Assembly (NCBI GenBank): GCA_965368335.1
Contig: CBDUMN010000090.1
Location: 1 to 14,030, forward strand
Reading direction: 5' to 3'
Source of the DNA: CBDUMN01 sp965368335
GTDB lineage: Bacteria; Pseudomonadota; Alphaproteobacteria; Rhodospirillales; JAPHRK01
Length of the DNA stretch: 14,030 bases
Within the stretch, counting starts at the first letter, position 1; every line of letters begins with the position of its first letter. The translations under genes were made by a program, and so were the position numbers. The notes beneath the pieces were generated by a model. The model ran no database searches, was not told the origin of the DNA, and saw only the letters and a list, made by a program, of their open reading frames with translations. Shown here in pieces: positions 1 through 6,183 of this stretch.

Positions 1-1
1 C

Positions 2-436
2 ATCGACATTTCCACCCGCACCCCCCTACCGCGTTCGGCCATCATTCGACACGCTCAGGATTTTTTTGAAGGACAACCGGAGAACACCGTCTCCAAGTCA
101 CTACACGACGGGGCGACTCATTGGCGGGAATTGGCGCCGACAATCTGCCGTCAACGCCTCGCCATGAGGGGGCTGCTCTCCCGTCCGCCACGCCGTCCGG
201 AAGTTGAAGCCTTGCTCCCCGCCCTCTCCCAAGTGCTCGATATGCGCGTTCTTTCGAAACCCTTCGTTAAAGGACAAGCTGCCTGGATGCATTGGGAAAC
301 CTCGGGCGTGGTGATGGACTGGGAGGATGGACTCGACCTCGACATCTATACCTGCAAGCCCTTTATCCCGGAGAAAGCGGTGACCTTCGTCGCCACCAGG
401 TTGGCCGTGACCGAAATTTCAAACCTGAATTTCTGA
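2..436 (+). CDS. SpeD-like (S-adenosylmethionine decarboxylase family) domain protein, 5'-truncated
   Basis: The frame is open from base 2 with no ATG or GTG before the domain, so the true start most likely lies left of the window; 144 residues are visible. From about residue 48 the sequence follows the small prokaryotic AdoMet decarboxylase fold: a first strand with RLAMRGLL, a helix (PEVEALLPALSQVL), a strand MRVLSKPF, then ETSGVVMDWE and LDLDIYTCKPF. This matches the family pattern ESHISIHTW...DIFTC. S101 would be the pyruvoyl-forming serine and C118 the conserved cysteine. The family's histidine five residues after the serine is replaced by D106. The roughly 45 residues before the domain are unrecognised, so this is either a fusion or a long N-terminal extension. 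A TTG at 131 is the only in-frame start candidate before the domain and lacks a well-spaced ribosome site. Polyamine metabolism is the inferred role; activity is uncertain because of the substitution. It is tightly coupled to the next gene. Confidence 0.55.
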   Translation: MDISTRTPLPRSAIIRHAQDFFEGQPENTVSKSLHDGATHWRELAPTICRQRLAMRGLLSRPPRRPEVEALLPALSQVLDMRVLSKPFVKGQAAWMHWETSGVVMDWEDGLDLDIYTCKPFIPEKAVTFVATRLAVTEISNLNF

Positions 437-437
437 C

Positions 438-1346
438 ATGAAACCTTGGCTCCAACGCGAAGAACGCCTCTACCTGACCGCTTCGGGGGAAGCCTACCGC
501 ATCGCTTATCTCACCGATGCGAAAGCGGCGATGAAGGATGAAACTTTCGTTACCGGGCTTGCGACCTGCTATCGGGATATCTTCGGGCATGGCGCTCCCA
601 TCGACCCGGCGAGTTGGAGCGAGTATCTCCATTGCCCACGCTGTCATCGACGTTATGCCATTGGCGACGTCTACAGTCTGGATGAATACCAACCGCTGGC
701 CGAACTTAATGAAAGAAAAGCCGAAGGGCTTACCTGTAAAAGCGTCGGATGCGGGGCGCTTCTTCAACCGTCCTATCCCTTGGAAAAGCTGAAAAATCGC
801 CTGCTAAACGCCATGGCCGACCATCCGTTTTTCTGCTCACTAGCACTTGGAAACGGCGGCAATATTGCCGGACTTCACTACGGCTGGGTTGCACCGCTCG
901 AAGAACTCTGGGACGATTTCTCCTATCTTTACGAGGGCACAGATGCAACGCGAAAAATGTTTATCCACTCGGCCAGAAGCCGCAGTGCAGGTGCTTTTTC
1001 CGACGAAACGAAAGTGCTCTACATGACGGAATTGGGGGTCACCCTCCCAGCCCGAGACAAACGTTTGCTGCAAGGATTGGTCAGGGCTTTTTTCAAATCC
1101 ATGCCGCCCGAGGTCATCGATCTGCCATCACTTGCCGTTTCCGAGCCCGACAAGCGGGGTTATGCCCTTCTGGATGCTGCGGGACACCAACCCTTGTTTT
1201 CCATCAGTGGACGGAACACGACGGTCATGGGCGGCAAGGCGCGGGAAACAGCAGCCCTTTGGAATCTCCCAGCCGCCACATTCAAGGCCGCCTGCACCCC
1301 AGCCATTGAACGCTCACGGCAATACGGTCAAGCCATTCCAGCCTGA
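438..1346 (+). CDS. GNAT-like acyltransferase with zinc-ribbon insertion
   Basis: 302 residues. The ATG lies one base after the upstream stop, so the two genes are probably cotranscribed and translationally coupled. The N-terminal part (FVTGLATCYRDIFG, residues 37-50) resembles the first helix of a group of GNAT proteins in which a small zinc ribbon follows. Here C66 and C69 (CPRC) and C100 and C105 (TCKSVGC) form a four-cysteine set. The core strand VLYMTELGV (193-201) resembles GNAT strand 4, and ARDKRLLQGLVRAFF (205-219) sits where the acyl-CoA pyrophosphate loop should be. The usual Q/R-x-x-G-x-G/A glycines are absent, so cofactor binding is doubtful. The segment GYALLDAAGHQPLF (241-254) resembles the C-terminal strand-helix pair. 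Substrate is unknown; position beside a SpeD-like protein makes a polyamine or a related amine a reasonable guess only. Assignment is from motif pattern and is moderate. Confidence 0.5.
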   Translation: MKPWLQREERLYLTASGEAYRIAYLTDAKAAMKDETFVTGLATCYRDIFGHGAPIDPASWSEYLHCPRCHRRYAIGDVYSLDEYQPLAELNERKAEGLTCKSVGCGALLQPSYPLEKLKNRLLNAMADHPFFCSLALGNGGNIAGLHYGWVAPLEELWDDFSYLYEGTDATRKMFIHSARSRSAGAFSDETKVLYMTELGVTLPARDKRLLQGLVRAFFKSMPPEVIDLPSLAVSEPDKRGYALLDAAGHQPLFSISGRNTTVMGGKARETAALWNLPAATFKAACTPAIERSRQYGQAIPA

Positions 1347-1366
1347 TGGACCATTTTTTGGAACAG

Positions 1367-1400
1367 CCAGTAAAGCGTTTTGAGACAAATGCATTACTGG
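1367..1400 (+). promoter_or_regulatory. Imperfect inverted repeat, possible operator
   Basis: CCAGTAAAGC (1367-1376) and GCATTACTGG (1391-1400) are inverted copies with a single A-A mismatch, separated by 14 bases. The candidate -35 of the hemerythrin gene (TTGAGA, 1380-1385) lies in the spacer, which is how a repressor or activator site is often placed. It also lies 21 bases after the GNAT stop codon, so a hairpin at the end of that transcript is the alternative; no T-tract follows it. Confidence 0.4.
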
Positions 1401-1407
1401 ATAGAAC
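1380..1407 (+). promoter_or_regulatory. Candidate sigma-70 type promoter of the hemerythrin-receiver gene
   Basis: TTGAGA (1380-1385) and TAGAAC (1402-1407) are separated by 16 bases and match the -35 and -10 consensus at 5 and 4 positions. Transcription would start near 1414, giving a leader of about 45 bases that begins just before the ribosome-site hairpin at 1421-1454. An overlapping TAGAAT at 1408-1413 has a better -10 match but a 22-base spacing. Read by eye only. Confidence 0.35.
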
Positions 1408-1420
1408 TAGAATCTGTTAG

Positions 1421-1454
1421 CTTCTCCAACAATTACGCAAACCGGACGGAGAAG
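1421..1454 (+). promoter_or_regulatory. Leader hairpin that would mask the ribosome binding site
   Basis: CTTCTCC (1421-1427) is a perfect complement of GGAGAAG (1448-1454), and the latter contains the GGAG Shine-Dalgarno sequence eight bases before the ATG at 1460. Pairing would close a 20-base loop and hide the ribosome site. Seven base pairs is modest stability, so this is a candidate for translational control, not a proven switch. Confidence 0.4.
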
Positions 1455-1459
1455 ACGGA

Positions 1460-2338
1460 ATGAATTATATCAAGTGGTCCAACGAGCTTGAATTAGGCGT
1501 TCCCTTTATTGATTCAGACCATCGGGTTCTGATCCGCCTGCTCAATCAGGTCGCGGCTTGTATTGAGGCCAATGAAGAAACCACCGTTCTGGGCAGTGTC
1601 ATTTCCTCTCTTGCCGACTATACGATCTATCATTTCGAGCGAGAGGAGCGCTTTCAGGAAATGGCCAACCACTCAGGCTTGAGCGAACATAAAGAGCGCC
1701 ATGCAGAGTTGGCCCAAAAAGTTGAAGCATACAAAGACTCCTTTCTCGCTGATCCGCAAAATTTCTCAGGTGAAGAGCTTCTAACCTTTCTTTCAAAATG
1801 GCTGACCGACCATATCCTAGGCGACGACGCTCAGCTCTGTCGGGATTGTATGGGCAACACCAAAGCACAGCTTGCCGCGACTCAAATTACGCTGGACGGC
1901 CAATATCATCTCGACTGGGCCACTCAGAGGGTTTTAGTCGTTGAAGATAACCCGAATTTTCAGAAACTTCTGACTACCGTCCTGAAAGCGGGTGGCATCA
2001 ACCGCATCCAGTTGGCCGGCGACCCCTACAACGCCATCGATAGGCTCTCTAGGGCCCCGGTCGATCTCGTTCTAAGCGATGTGCTGATGGACGGTATGAC
2101 AGGTGGCGATTTAGCCCGCCAGGCATTTACCATCGACCCAAAGGTCAAAATCGTCTTTCTCAGTGGACTTGATGAATCGACGGCAAGGGAACGGACAGGC
2201 AGTGTCAGTCATGACGCTTATATCGAAAAGCCCATCACCCCACCCAGGCTGTTCGAAACCATGGCTTATGTACTCAGCAACGCTGCGCCACCGGTTTCCG
2301 CGATGAAGACCGGTGGCGCAGCACTTGAGGCTATTTAG
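1460..2338 (+). CDS. Bacteriohemerythrin fused to a response-regulator receiver domain
   Basis: 292 residues. Residues 1-130 are a bacteriohemerythrin: W6, then the di-iron ligands H21, H58, E62, H77, H81, H118 and D123, all present in the family spacing, so reversible O2 binding (or NO/O2 sensing) is expected. Residues about 155-275 are a CheY-like receiver with acidic pocket E162/D163, phosphoacceptor D207 (SDVLMDGM), the switch serine S235 and lysine K257 (EKP). There is no DNA-binding or enzymatic output domain after it, and no transmembrane segment, so the protein is cytoplasmic and probably acts by protein-protein contact as a phosphorylatable, oxygen-binding module. No histidine kinase is adjacent. 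The start is set by GGAG at 1448-1451. The gene stands alone between a candidate promoter and a convergent operon. The domain assignment is secure; the partner and signal are not known. Confidence 0.93.
   Translation: MNYIKWSNELELGVPFIDSDHRVLIRLLNQVAACIEANEETTVLGSVISSLADYTIYHFEREERFQEMANHSGLSEHKERHAELAQKVEAYKDSFLADPQNFSGEELLTFLSKWLTDHILGDDAQLCRDCMGNTKAQLAATQITLDGQYHLDWATQRVLVVEDNPNFQKLLTTVLKAGGINRIQLAGDPYNAIDRLSRAPVDLVLSDVLMDGMTGGDLARQAFTIDPKVKIVFLSGLDESTARERTGSVSHDAYIEKPITPPRLFETMAYVLSNAAPPVSAMKTGGAALEAI
2282..2322. repeat. Perfect 14-bp inverted repeat inside the end of the hemerythrin-receiver gene
   Basis: GCTGCGCCACCGGT (2282-2295) is repeated exactly in inverted form at 2309-2322, with a 13-base loop. 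It lies inside the last codons of the hemerythrin-receiver gene, 16 bases before its stop, and 19 bases past the stop of the convergent rubrerythrin gene. The strong GC stem could act as a bidirectional terminator for the two converging units, whose stop codons are only two bases apart. No T-run follows on either strand, so it is not a canonical intrinsic terminator. Confidence 0.7.
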
Positions 2339-2340
2339 GT

Positions 2341-2913
2341 TTACCAGTTTTCGCCCAACAACTCGAAATGAGCCTGAGGATGGACGCAGGCGGGACAGCT
2401 CTCGGGAGCTTCTTCGCCTTCGTGTAGGTAACCGCAGTTGCGGCAGCGCCAAACGGTTTTCTCTCCGCGCTTAAAAACACGTCCTGCCTCGATATTGTCG
2501 GCAAGATCAGAAAACCGCTTTCCATGCTGCTTTTCAGCCACCGAAATTGCTTCAAAGGCCGCGGCAATCTCCTCAAACCCCTCTTTTCGAGCGGTTTCTG
2601 CAAAAGCGGGGTACATCTCGGTCCACTCATGCTCTTCGTCCGCAGCCGCCATCCGGAGGTTTTCTAACGTCGTACCGTTGCCGCCCGCTTCGTAGGTTTC
2701 GGTGATCTCCAGGTCTCCCCCTTCGAGAAACTTATAGAAGCGGCTAGCGTGGGCTTTTTCCTGATCGGCGGTTTCTTCAAAAATGTGAGAAATCTGAACA
2801 TACCCTTCCTTGCGGGCCTTTCCGGCCCAAAAGGTATAGCGGTTGCGTGCTTGGGACTCCCCAGCAAAAGACTTCAACAGATTTTTCTCGGTTTCGGTGC
2901 CTTTAATCGACAT
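2341..2913 (-). CDS. Rubrerythrin
   Basis: 190 residues, the normal rubrerythrin length. An N-terminal ferritin-like four-helix domain carries the di-iron ligands E19, E52, H55, E93, E96, E127 and H130. A C-terminal rubredoxin domain holds the Fe(SCys)4 site C157, C160, C173 and C176 (CRNC...CPAC), followed by HPQAHFEL as in classical rubrerythrins. The family reduces hydrogen peroxide to water in the cytoplasm with electrons passed through the rubredoxin centre. The ATG at 2913 is chosen because AAGGA lies about nine bases upstream; a TTG at 2931 would overlap scpB and lacks a ribosome site. It begins 14 bases after the scpB stop and is probably the last gene of the long operon, although an extra promoter inside scpB cannot be excluded. 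All key residues are intact. Confidence 0.95.
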   Translation of the reverse strand: MSIKGTETEKNLLKSFAGESQARNRYTFWAGKARKEGYVQISHIFEETADQEKAHASRFYKFLEGGDLEITETYEAGGNGTTLENLRMAAADEEHEWTEMYPAFAETARKEGFEEIAAAFEAISVAEKQHGKRFSDLADNIEAGRVFKRGEKTVWRCRNCGYLHEGEEAPESCPACVHPQAHFELLGENW

Positions 2914-2927
2914 GCTTTTTCTATCCT

Positions 2928-3611
2928 TCAAACTTCAGCTTCCACCCCGTCATCCGGGTTGAGGGGCTCATTGAGGCGGTCGGTTATCTCCTGCGCTTCG
3001 GCTTCAGCCACTTCATTCTCGGCATTGGCGTCAAGCAGGTCCCCCATATCGCCGCGCGCCGTATAAGCGGCCAGCGCCGGACGGGTATCGATCAGGCCTG
3101 CGGCCTTCAATTCCTCCATACCCGGCAGGTCTTTTACCGTTTCCAAACCGAAGTGATCAAGGAATACATCGGTCGTCCCCCAAGTCATCGGTCGTCCTGG
3201 TGTACGGCGACGACCCTTGGGCTTGATCCAGCCCGCATCGAAAAGAACGTCCAGCGTTCCTTTGCTCAAAGAGACTCCCCGCACTTCTTCTATCTCAGCA
3301 CGCGTCACCGGCTGGTGATAAGCGACAATGGCTAAGGTCTCAATGGCTGCACGCGACAACTTGCGCTTATCTTCGCTCTCCACATTGAGTTGGCGGGAAA
3401 TCTCCGGGTCGGTACGGAAAGCCCAACCTTTACCCGCCTGAACAAGTCGCACCCCCCGCCCCTCATAATCTTTCTGCAACCGTTCCAAAAGGCTGTTCAG
3501 GTCGGCGTCGTCGGGAAGCCGTGTCACCAGGGATTTTTCCGGCATCACATCCGTTGCCGAAAACAGGATAGCTTCGAGCAGTTTCAAGTGGTCGGTATTG
3601 ATCTCACTCAT
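2928..3611 (-). CDS. scpB: Segregation and condensation protein B (ScpB)
   Basis: 227 residues. ScpB dimers bind ScpA and, with SMC, form the bacterial condensin that organises and segregates the chromosome. The family pattern is clear: LLEAILFSATDVMPEKSL at the N terminus, the first winged helix with GWAFRT, and the highly conserved LSRAAIETLAIVAYHQPVTRAEIEEVRG region (about 85-112) of the second winged helix, then GRPMTWGTT and FLDHFGL. The last 50 residues are acidic and low in complexity (AENEVAEAEAQE), a tail common in alphaproteobacterial ScpB. The start overlaps the scpA stop by eight bases, indicating translational coupling. Confidence 0.95.
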   Translation of the reverse strand: MSEINTDHLKLLEAILFSATDVMPEKSLVTRLPDDADLNSLLERLQKDYEGRGVRLVQAGKGWAFRTDPEISRQLNVESEDKRKLSRAAIETLAIVAYHQPVTRAEIEEVRGVSLSKGTLDVLFDAGWIKPKGRRRTPGRPMTWGTTDVFLDHFGLETVKDLPGMEELKAAGLIDTRPALAAYTARGDMGDLLDANAENEVAEAEAQEITDRLNEPLNPDDGVEAEV

Positions 3612-4437
3612 TGTCGGTCCGATCCTTGGTTGTCTTCATCCCGCCTTCCCGATTTCCGTCCGGCGAACTCCTCACATAGATGGGGCCGAATGTGTCGGTC
3701 TGACGAATCATCACCATGCCTTCACGAGCCATCTCAAGCGTCGCGGTAAAGGTCGCGGCCACAGCCGAACGGGTCGGCAAACCGGCTTTCATGCCGGGTG
3801 GGAGATAATGTTGAAGTTCTTCCCAATCGGGAATCCCCATCGCCAGCATAGTCCGTAGCCGCTGAAGCGCATCATCCACCGAGTACAAGTCCAGCGGCTC
3901 AATATCCATCACCCGGCCCTTGGCGCGCCGTTTAATGTCGCCATAGGCCTTAAGCATGTCGTGAAGAGTCACCTCAAAAACGGTCTTCGAGGTGCTGACA
4001 AAATGTTCGGGACAGCCTCGCCGATGGAAGTCCTGCCCCAATTGCGGTCGCGCCATCAGCTTAGCCCCGGCGTCCTGCATACCCTCCAGGCGTTGAAGTT
4101 GAAATTGCAGGGCCGCAGCCATCTCTTCGCCTGAGGGCTCTTCTTCGCCTTCCGGCGCAGGGATCAACAGGCGTGACTTGAGATAGGCCAGCCAAGCCGC
4201 CATAACCAAGTAGTCGGCCGCCAATTCCAGATTGCGACGCCGCGCCTCGGCAACCCATTTTAAAAATTGGTCGGCCAGTTGAAGAATGGAGATTTGAACG
4301 AGATCGACCTTTTGGTCCCGGGCAAGCGTCAGCAAGACGTCGAGCGGCCCTTCATAGCCGTCGACCTCTAGGTTCAGATCACCTTCCGGCCGAACCTTGC
4401 TCTCTTCCGGGTTATCTTCTTCGAAAAGGTCGCTCAT
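3604..4437 (-). CDS. scpA: Segregation and condensation protein A (ScpA)
   Basis: 277 residues. ScpA is the kleisin that bridges the SMC heads and recruits ScpB. The N-terminal domain contains YEGPLDVLLTLARDQKVDL (about 28-46) and YLVMAAWLAYLKSRLLIP (about 75-92), the two most conserved kleisin motifs; the C terminus carries the winged-helix region that contacts the SMC head. The open frame continues to 4596, but that extension would lie within the end of the M50 gene, and its cysteine- and serine-rich sequence is unlike ScpA. The ATG at 4437 has GGGGAG just upstream and gives the usual MSDLFEED start. It follows the M50 stop by 22 bases. Confidence 0.95.
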   Translation of the reverse strand: MSDLFEEDNPEESKVRPEGDLNLEVDGYEGPLDVLLTLARDQKVDLVQISILQLADQFLKWVAEARRRNLELAADYLVMAAWLAYLKSRLLIPAPEGEEEPSGEEMAAALQFQLQRLEGMQDAGAKLMARPQLGQDFHRRGCPEHFVSTSKTVFEVTLHDMLKAYGDIKRRAKGRVMDIEPLDLYSVDDALQRLRTMLAMGIPDWEELQHYLPPGMKAGLPTRSAVAATFTATLEMAREGMVMIRQTDTFGPIYVRSSPDGNREGGMKTTKDRTDNE

Positions 4438-4459
4438 GGCTCCCCAGGACCCTTGATTG

Positions 4460-5158
4460 TTAAATCCCCCCGATCCCAGCCATTTGAGCAATGAATCGCA
4501 AAATGAACAAGGCCGGTTCGCCGACGAGCCACCAAAAAATGTTGAGCTGTACGCCGATAGCATCGCCGATCCAGGGCAGAATAAACAAAACGCCAAGGAT
4601 AATGAAGATACCGAAACGCTCCAGTTTCGCTAAAGGCTCTCCCAAAAAACGGGGCAACAGACCGACAGCCACTCTCCCCCCATCAAGCGGCGGCAAGGGC
4701 ATCATATTGAAAACGCCGAGGATAAGATTGATCCAGGCGGCATTGAGCAGATTGTCTCTCGCCCAATAGGCCATCTCGACCGGCAAATGCGGCAACAGGT
4801 GAAGCAAAAAAATAGCCGTGGTGGCCATTAATAAGTTACTACCCGGCCCGGCCAAGGCCACAAGAACCATATCGCGACGCGGACTGCGTAAATTCCAGAA
4901 GTTAACGGGCACCGGCTTGGCGAAGCCGAACATGAATTTACCGCCCGAGCCAAGCAACAAAAGGCCCGGCAGGATGACAGTTCCAAACGGATCGATATGT
5001 TTTAGCGGATTGAAGGTGACGCGTCCTAAAGACCGAGCCGTATTGTCGCCCAACTTCCAGGCCACCCAGCCGTGCGCCGCCTCATGGAGCGTCACCGCCA
5101 GCAAAATTGGCAGGGCCCAGACCGAAACTGTATAGGCGATATCGTAAAATTCATTCAT
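4460..5158 (-). CDS. Site-2 protease family (M50) membrane zinc metalloprotease
   Basis: 232 residues with several membrane segments. The zinc motif HEAAH (H25, E26, H29) lies in the first transmembrane helix, and the second metal-ligand motif NMMPLPPLDGGRV (151-163, with D159) lies in a later helix; both are diagnostic for M50 intramembrane proteases. GRVTFNPLKHIDPFGT (45-60) and KPVPVNF (81-87) are typical of the short, PDZ-less subgroup. Substrate unknown: members cleave membrane-anchored regulators or remnant signal peptides. It starts in an ATGA overlap with the nagZ stop and is followed closely by scpA, so it is cotranscribed with wall-recycling and chromosome genes. No known anti-sigma factor substrate is encoded nearby. 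Confidence 0.92.
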   Translation of the reverse strand: MNEFYDIAYTVSVWALPILLAVTLHEAAHGWVAWKLGDNTARSLGRVTFNPLKHIDPFGTVILPGLLLLGSGGKFMFGFAKPVPVNFWNLRSPRRDMVLVALAGPGSNLLMATTAIFLLHLLPHLPVEMAYWARDNLLNAAWINLILGVFNMMPLPPLDGGRVAVGLLPRFLGEPLAKLERFGIFIILGVLFILPWIGDAIGVQLNIFWWLVGEPALFILRFIAQMAGIGGI

Positions 5159-6183
5159 TGCAGCAACTCGGCCAAACGGGCTTCGGCTTCATCCTCATTA
5201 ATCGGCACCCATGTTTCCGTCCGCATTCTTTCGGCTTCGGCGAATCGCGCCTGAGCTTTTTCCGTCATCGGGCGGCAGCCTTCCATCACGGCAGCCATCT
5301 CGTCGACCTCACCATTGCAGTGGAGCACCAGATCGCATCCGGCGGTAAGGCCCCGCTCGGCGCGCAGACGAAAATCGCCGCCCAACGCCTTCATCGAGAG
5401 ATCGTCCGAAACTAACAAACCATCAAACCCTATATGTCTCCTAATGACCTCTTCGACTACCTTTTTAGATAGGGTCGCGGGCGCATCTCTATCAAAAGCT
5501 TGGTAGACCACATGAGCCGTCATCGCCCAAGGCATCGCCGAAAGCGCTGCGAACGGAGCAAAATCGTGCGTCTCTAACGTCTCGGCATCGGTCCCGACGA
5601 TTGGCAGGGCCTCATGGCTATCGACCGTCGCCCGCCCATGCCCGGGAACATGCTTGATGACTGGCGCAACGCCCCCATCCAGCATCCCCTTACAAACCAT
5701 TTCGGCCAACCGGACCACTTGTTCTGGAGTGTTCCCAAAAGCACGGTCTCCGATGATCGGATCGGCATCTGGCTGAGGCAAGTCTAGGACCGGCGTACAG
5801 TCGACCGTTATGCCAAGCCGTCGCAACTCTTCTGCGGTCAATCTGTTGTTAAGATACACAGCCTCCTCGGCAGCTTCAGGGTTGCGCGTCGCCAAATCGG
5901 CGAAACGGGAAGCGGCGGGCATATCTCGCCAATGGGGCGGCCTCAAACGAGCCACCCTTCCCCCCTCCTGATCAATCAGCACAGGGGCGTCGGCACGGCC
6001 AACAGTGTCCCGCAAGTCGGCAATCAGCGCCGTTACCTGATCAGGTGTCTCGCAGTTTCGCGCAAACAGAATAAAGCCCAAGGGATTGGCATCCCTGAAA
6101 AAGACTTTTTCTTCTGGGGTTACGGAAGCGCGGGCACAACCGAAAACGACCGCGCCCGGCCGGTTATTTTCCAGGGAGGACAA
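5155..6183 (-). CDS. nagZ: Beta-N-acetylhexosaminidase (NagZ, glycoside hydrolase family 3)
   Basis: 342 residues, single-domain GH3 as usual for Gram-negative NagZ. The cytoplasmic enzyme removes N-acetylglucosamine from anhydromuropeptides during peptidoglycan recycling. Visible motifs: LGFILFARNC (35-44), DQEGGRVARL (71-80), KHVPGHG (177-183) followed by D188 and H190 of the mobile acid/base loop, and SDDLSM (259-264) with nucleophile D260. No signal peptide is seen. The start lies inside the end of the SPOR-protein gene with a 20-base overlap, which couples it to a septal wall-binding protein upstream; the stop overlaps the M50 start. The activity assignment is firm. Confidence 0.96.
   Translation of the reverse strand: MSSLENNRPGAVVFGCARASVTPEEKVFFRDANPLGFILFARNCETPDQVTALIADLRDTVGRADAPVLIDQEGGRVARLRPPHWRDMPAASRFADLATRNPEAAEEAVYLNNRLTAEELRRLGITVDCTPVLDLPQPDADPIIGDRAFGNTPEQVVRLAEMVCKGMLDGGVAPVIKHVPGHGRATVDSHEALPIVGTDAETLETHDFAPFAALSAMPWAMTAHVVYQAFDRDAPATLSKKVVEEVIRRHIGFDGLLVSDDLSMKALGGDFRLRAERGLTAGCDLVLHCNGEVDEMAAVMEGCRPMTEKAQARFAEAERMRTETWVPINEDEAEARLAELLQ

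Noticed and set aside
2282..2343. Canonical intrinsic terminator between the convergent genes
   Set aside because: The stem is strong but no T-tract follows it on either strand, so I list it as a repeat and possible atypical terminator only.
4438..4596. N-terminal extension of ScpA by 53 residues
   Set aside because: It overlaps the M50 coding end, is unlike ScpA, and the ATG at 4437 has a ribosome site and gives the normal protein.
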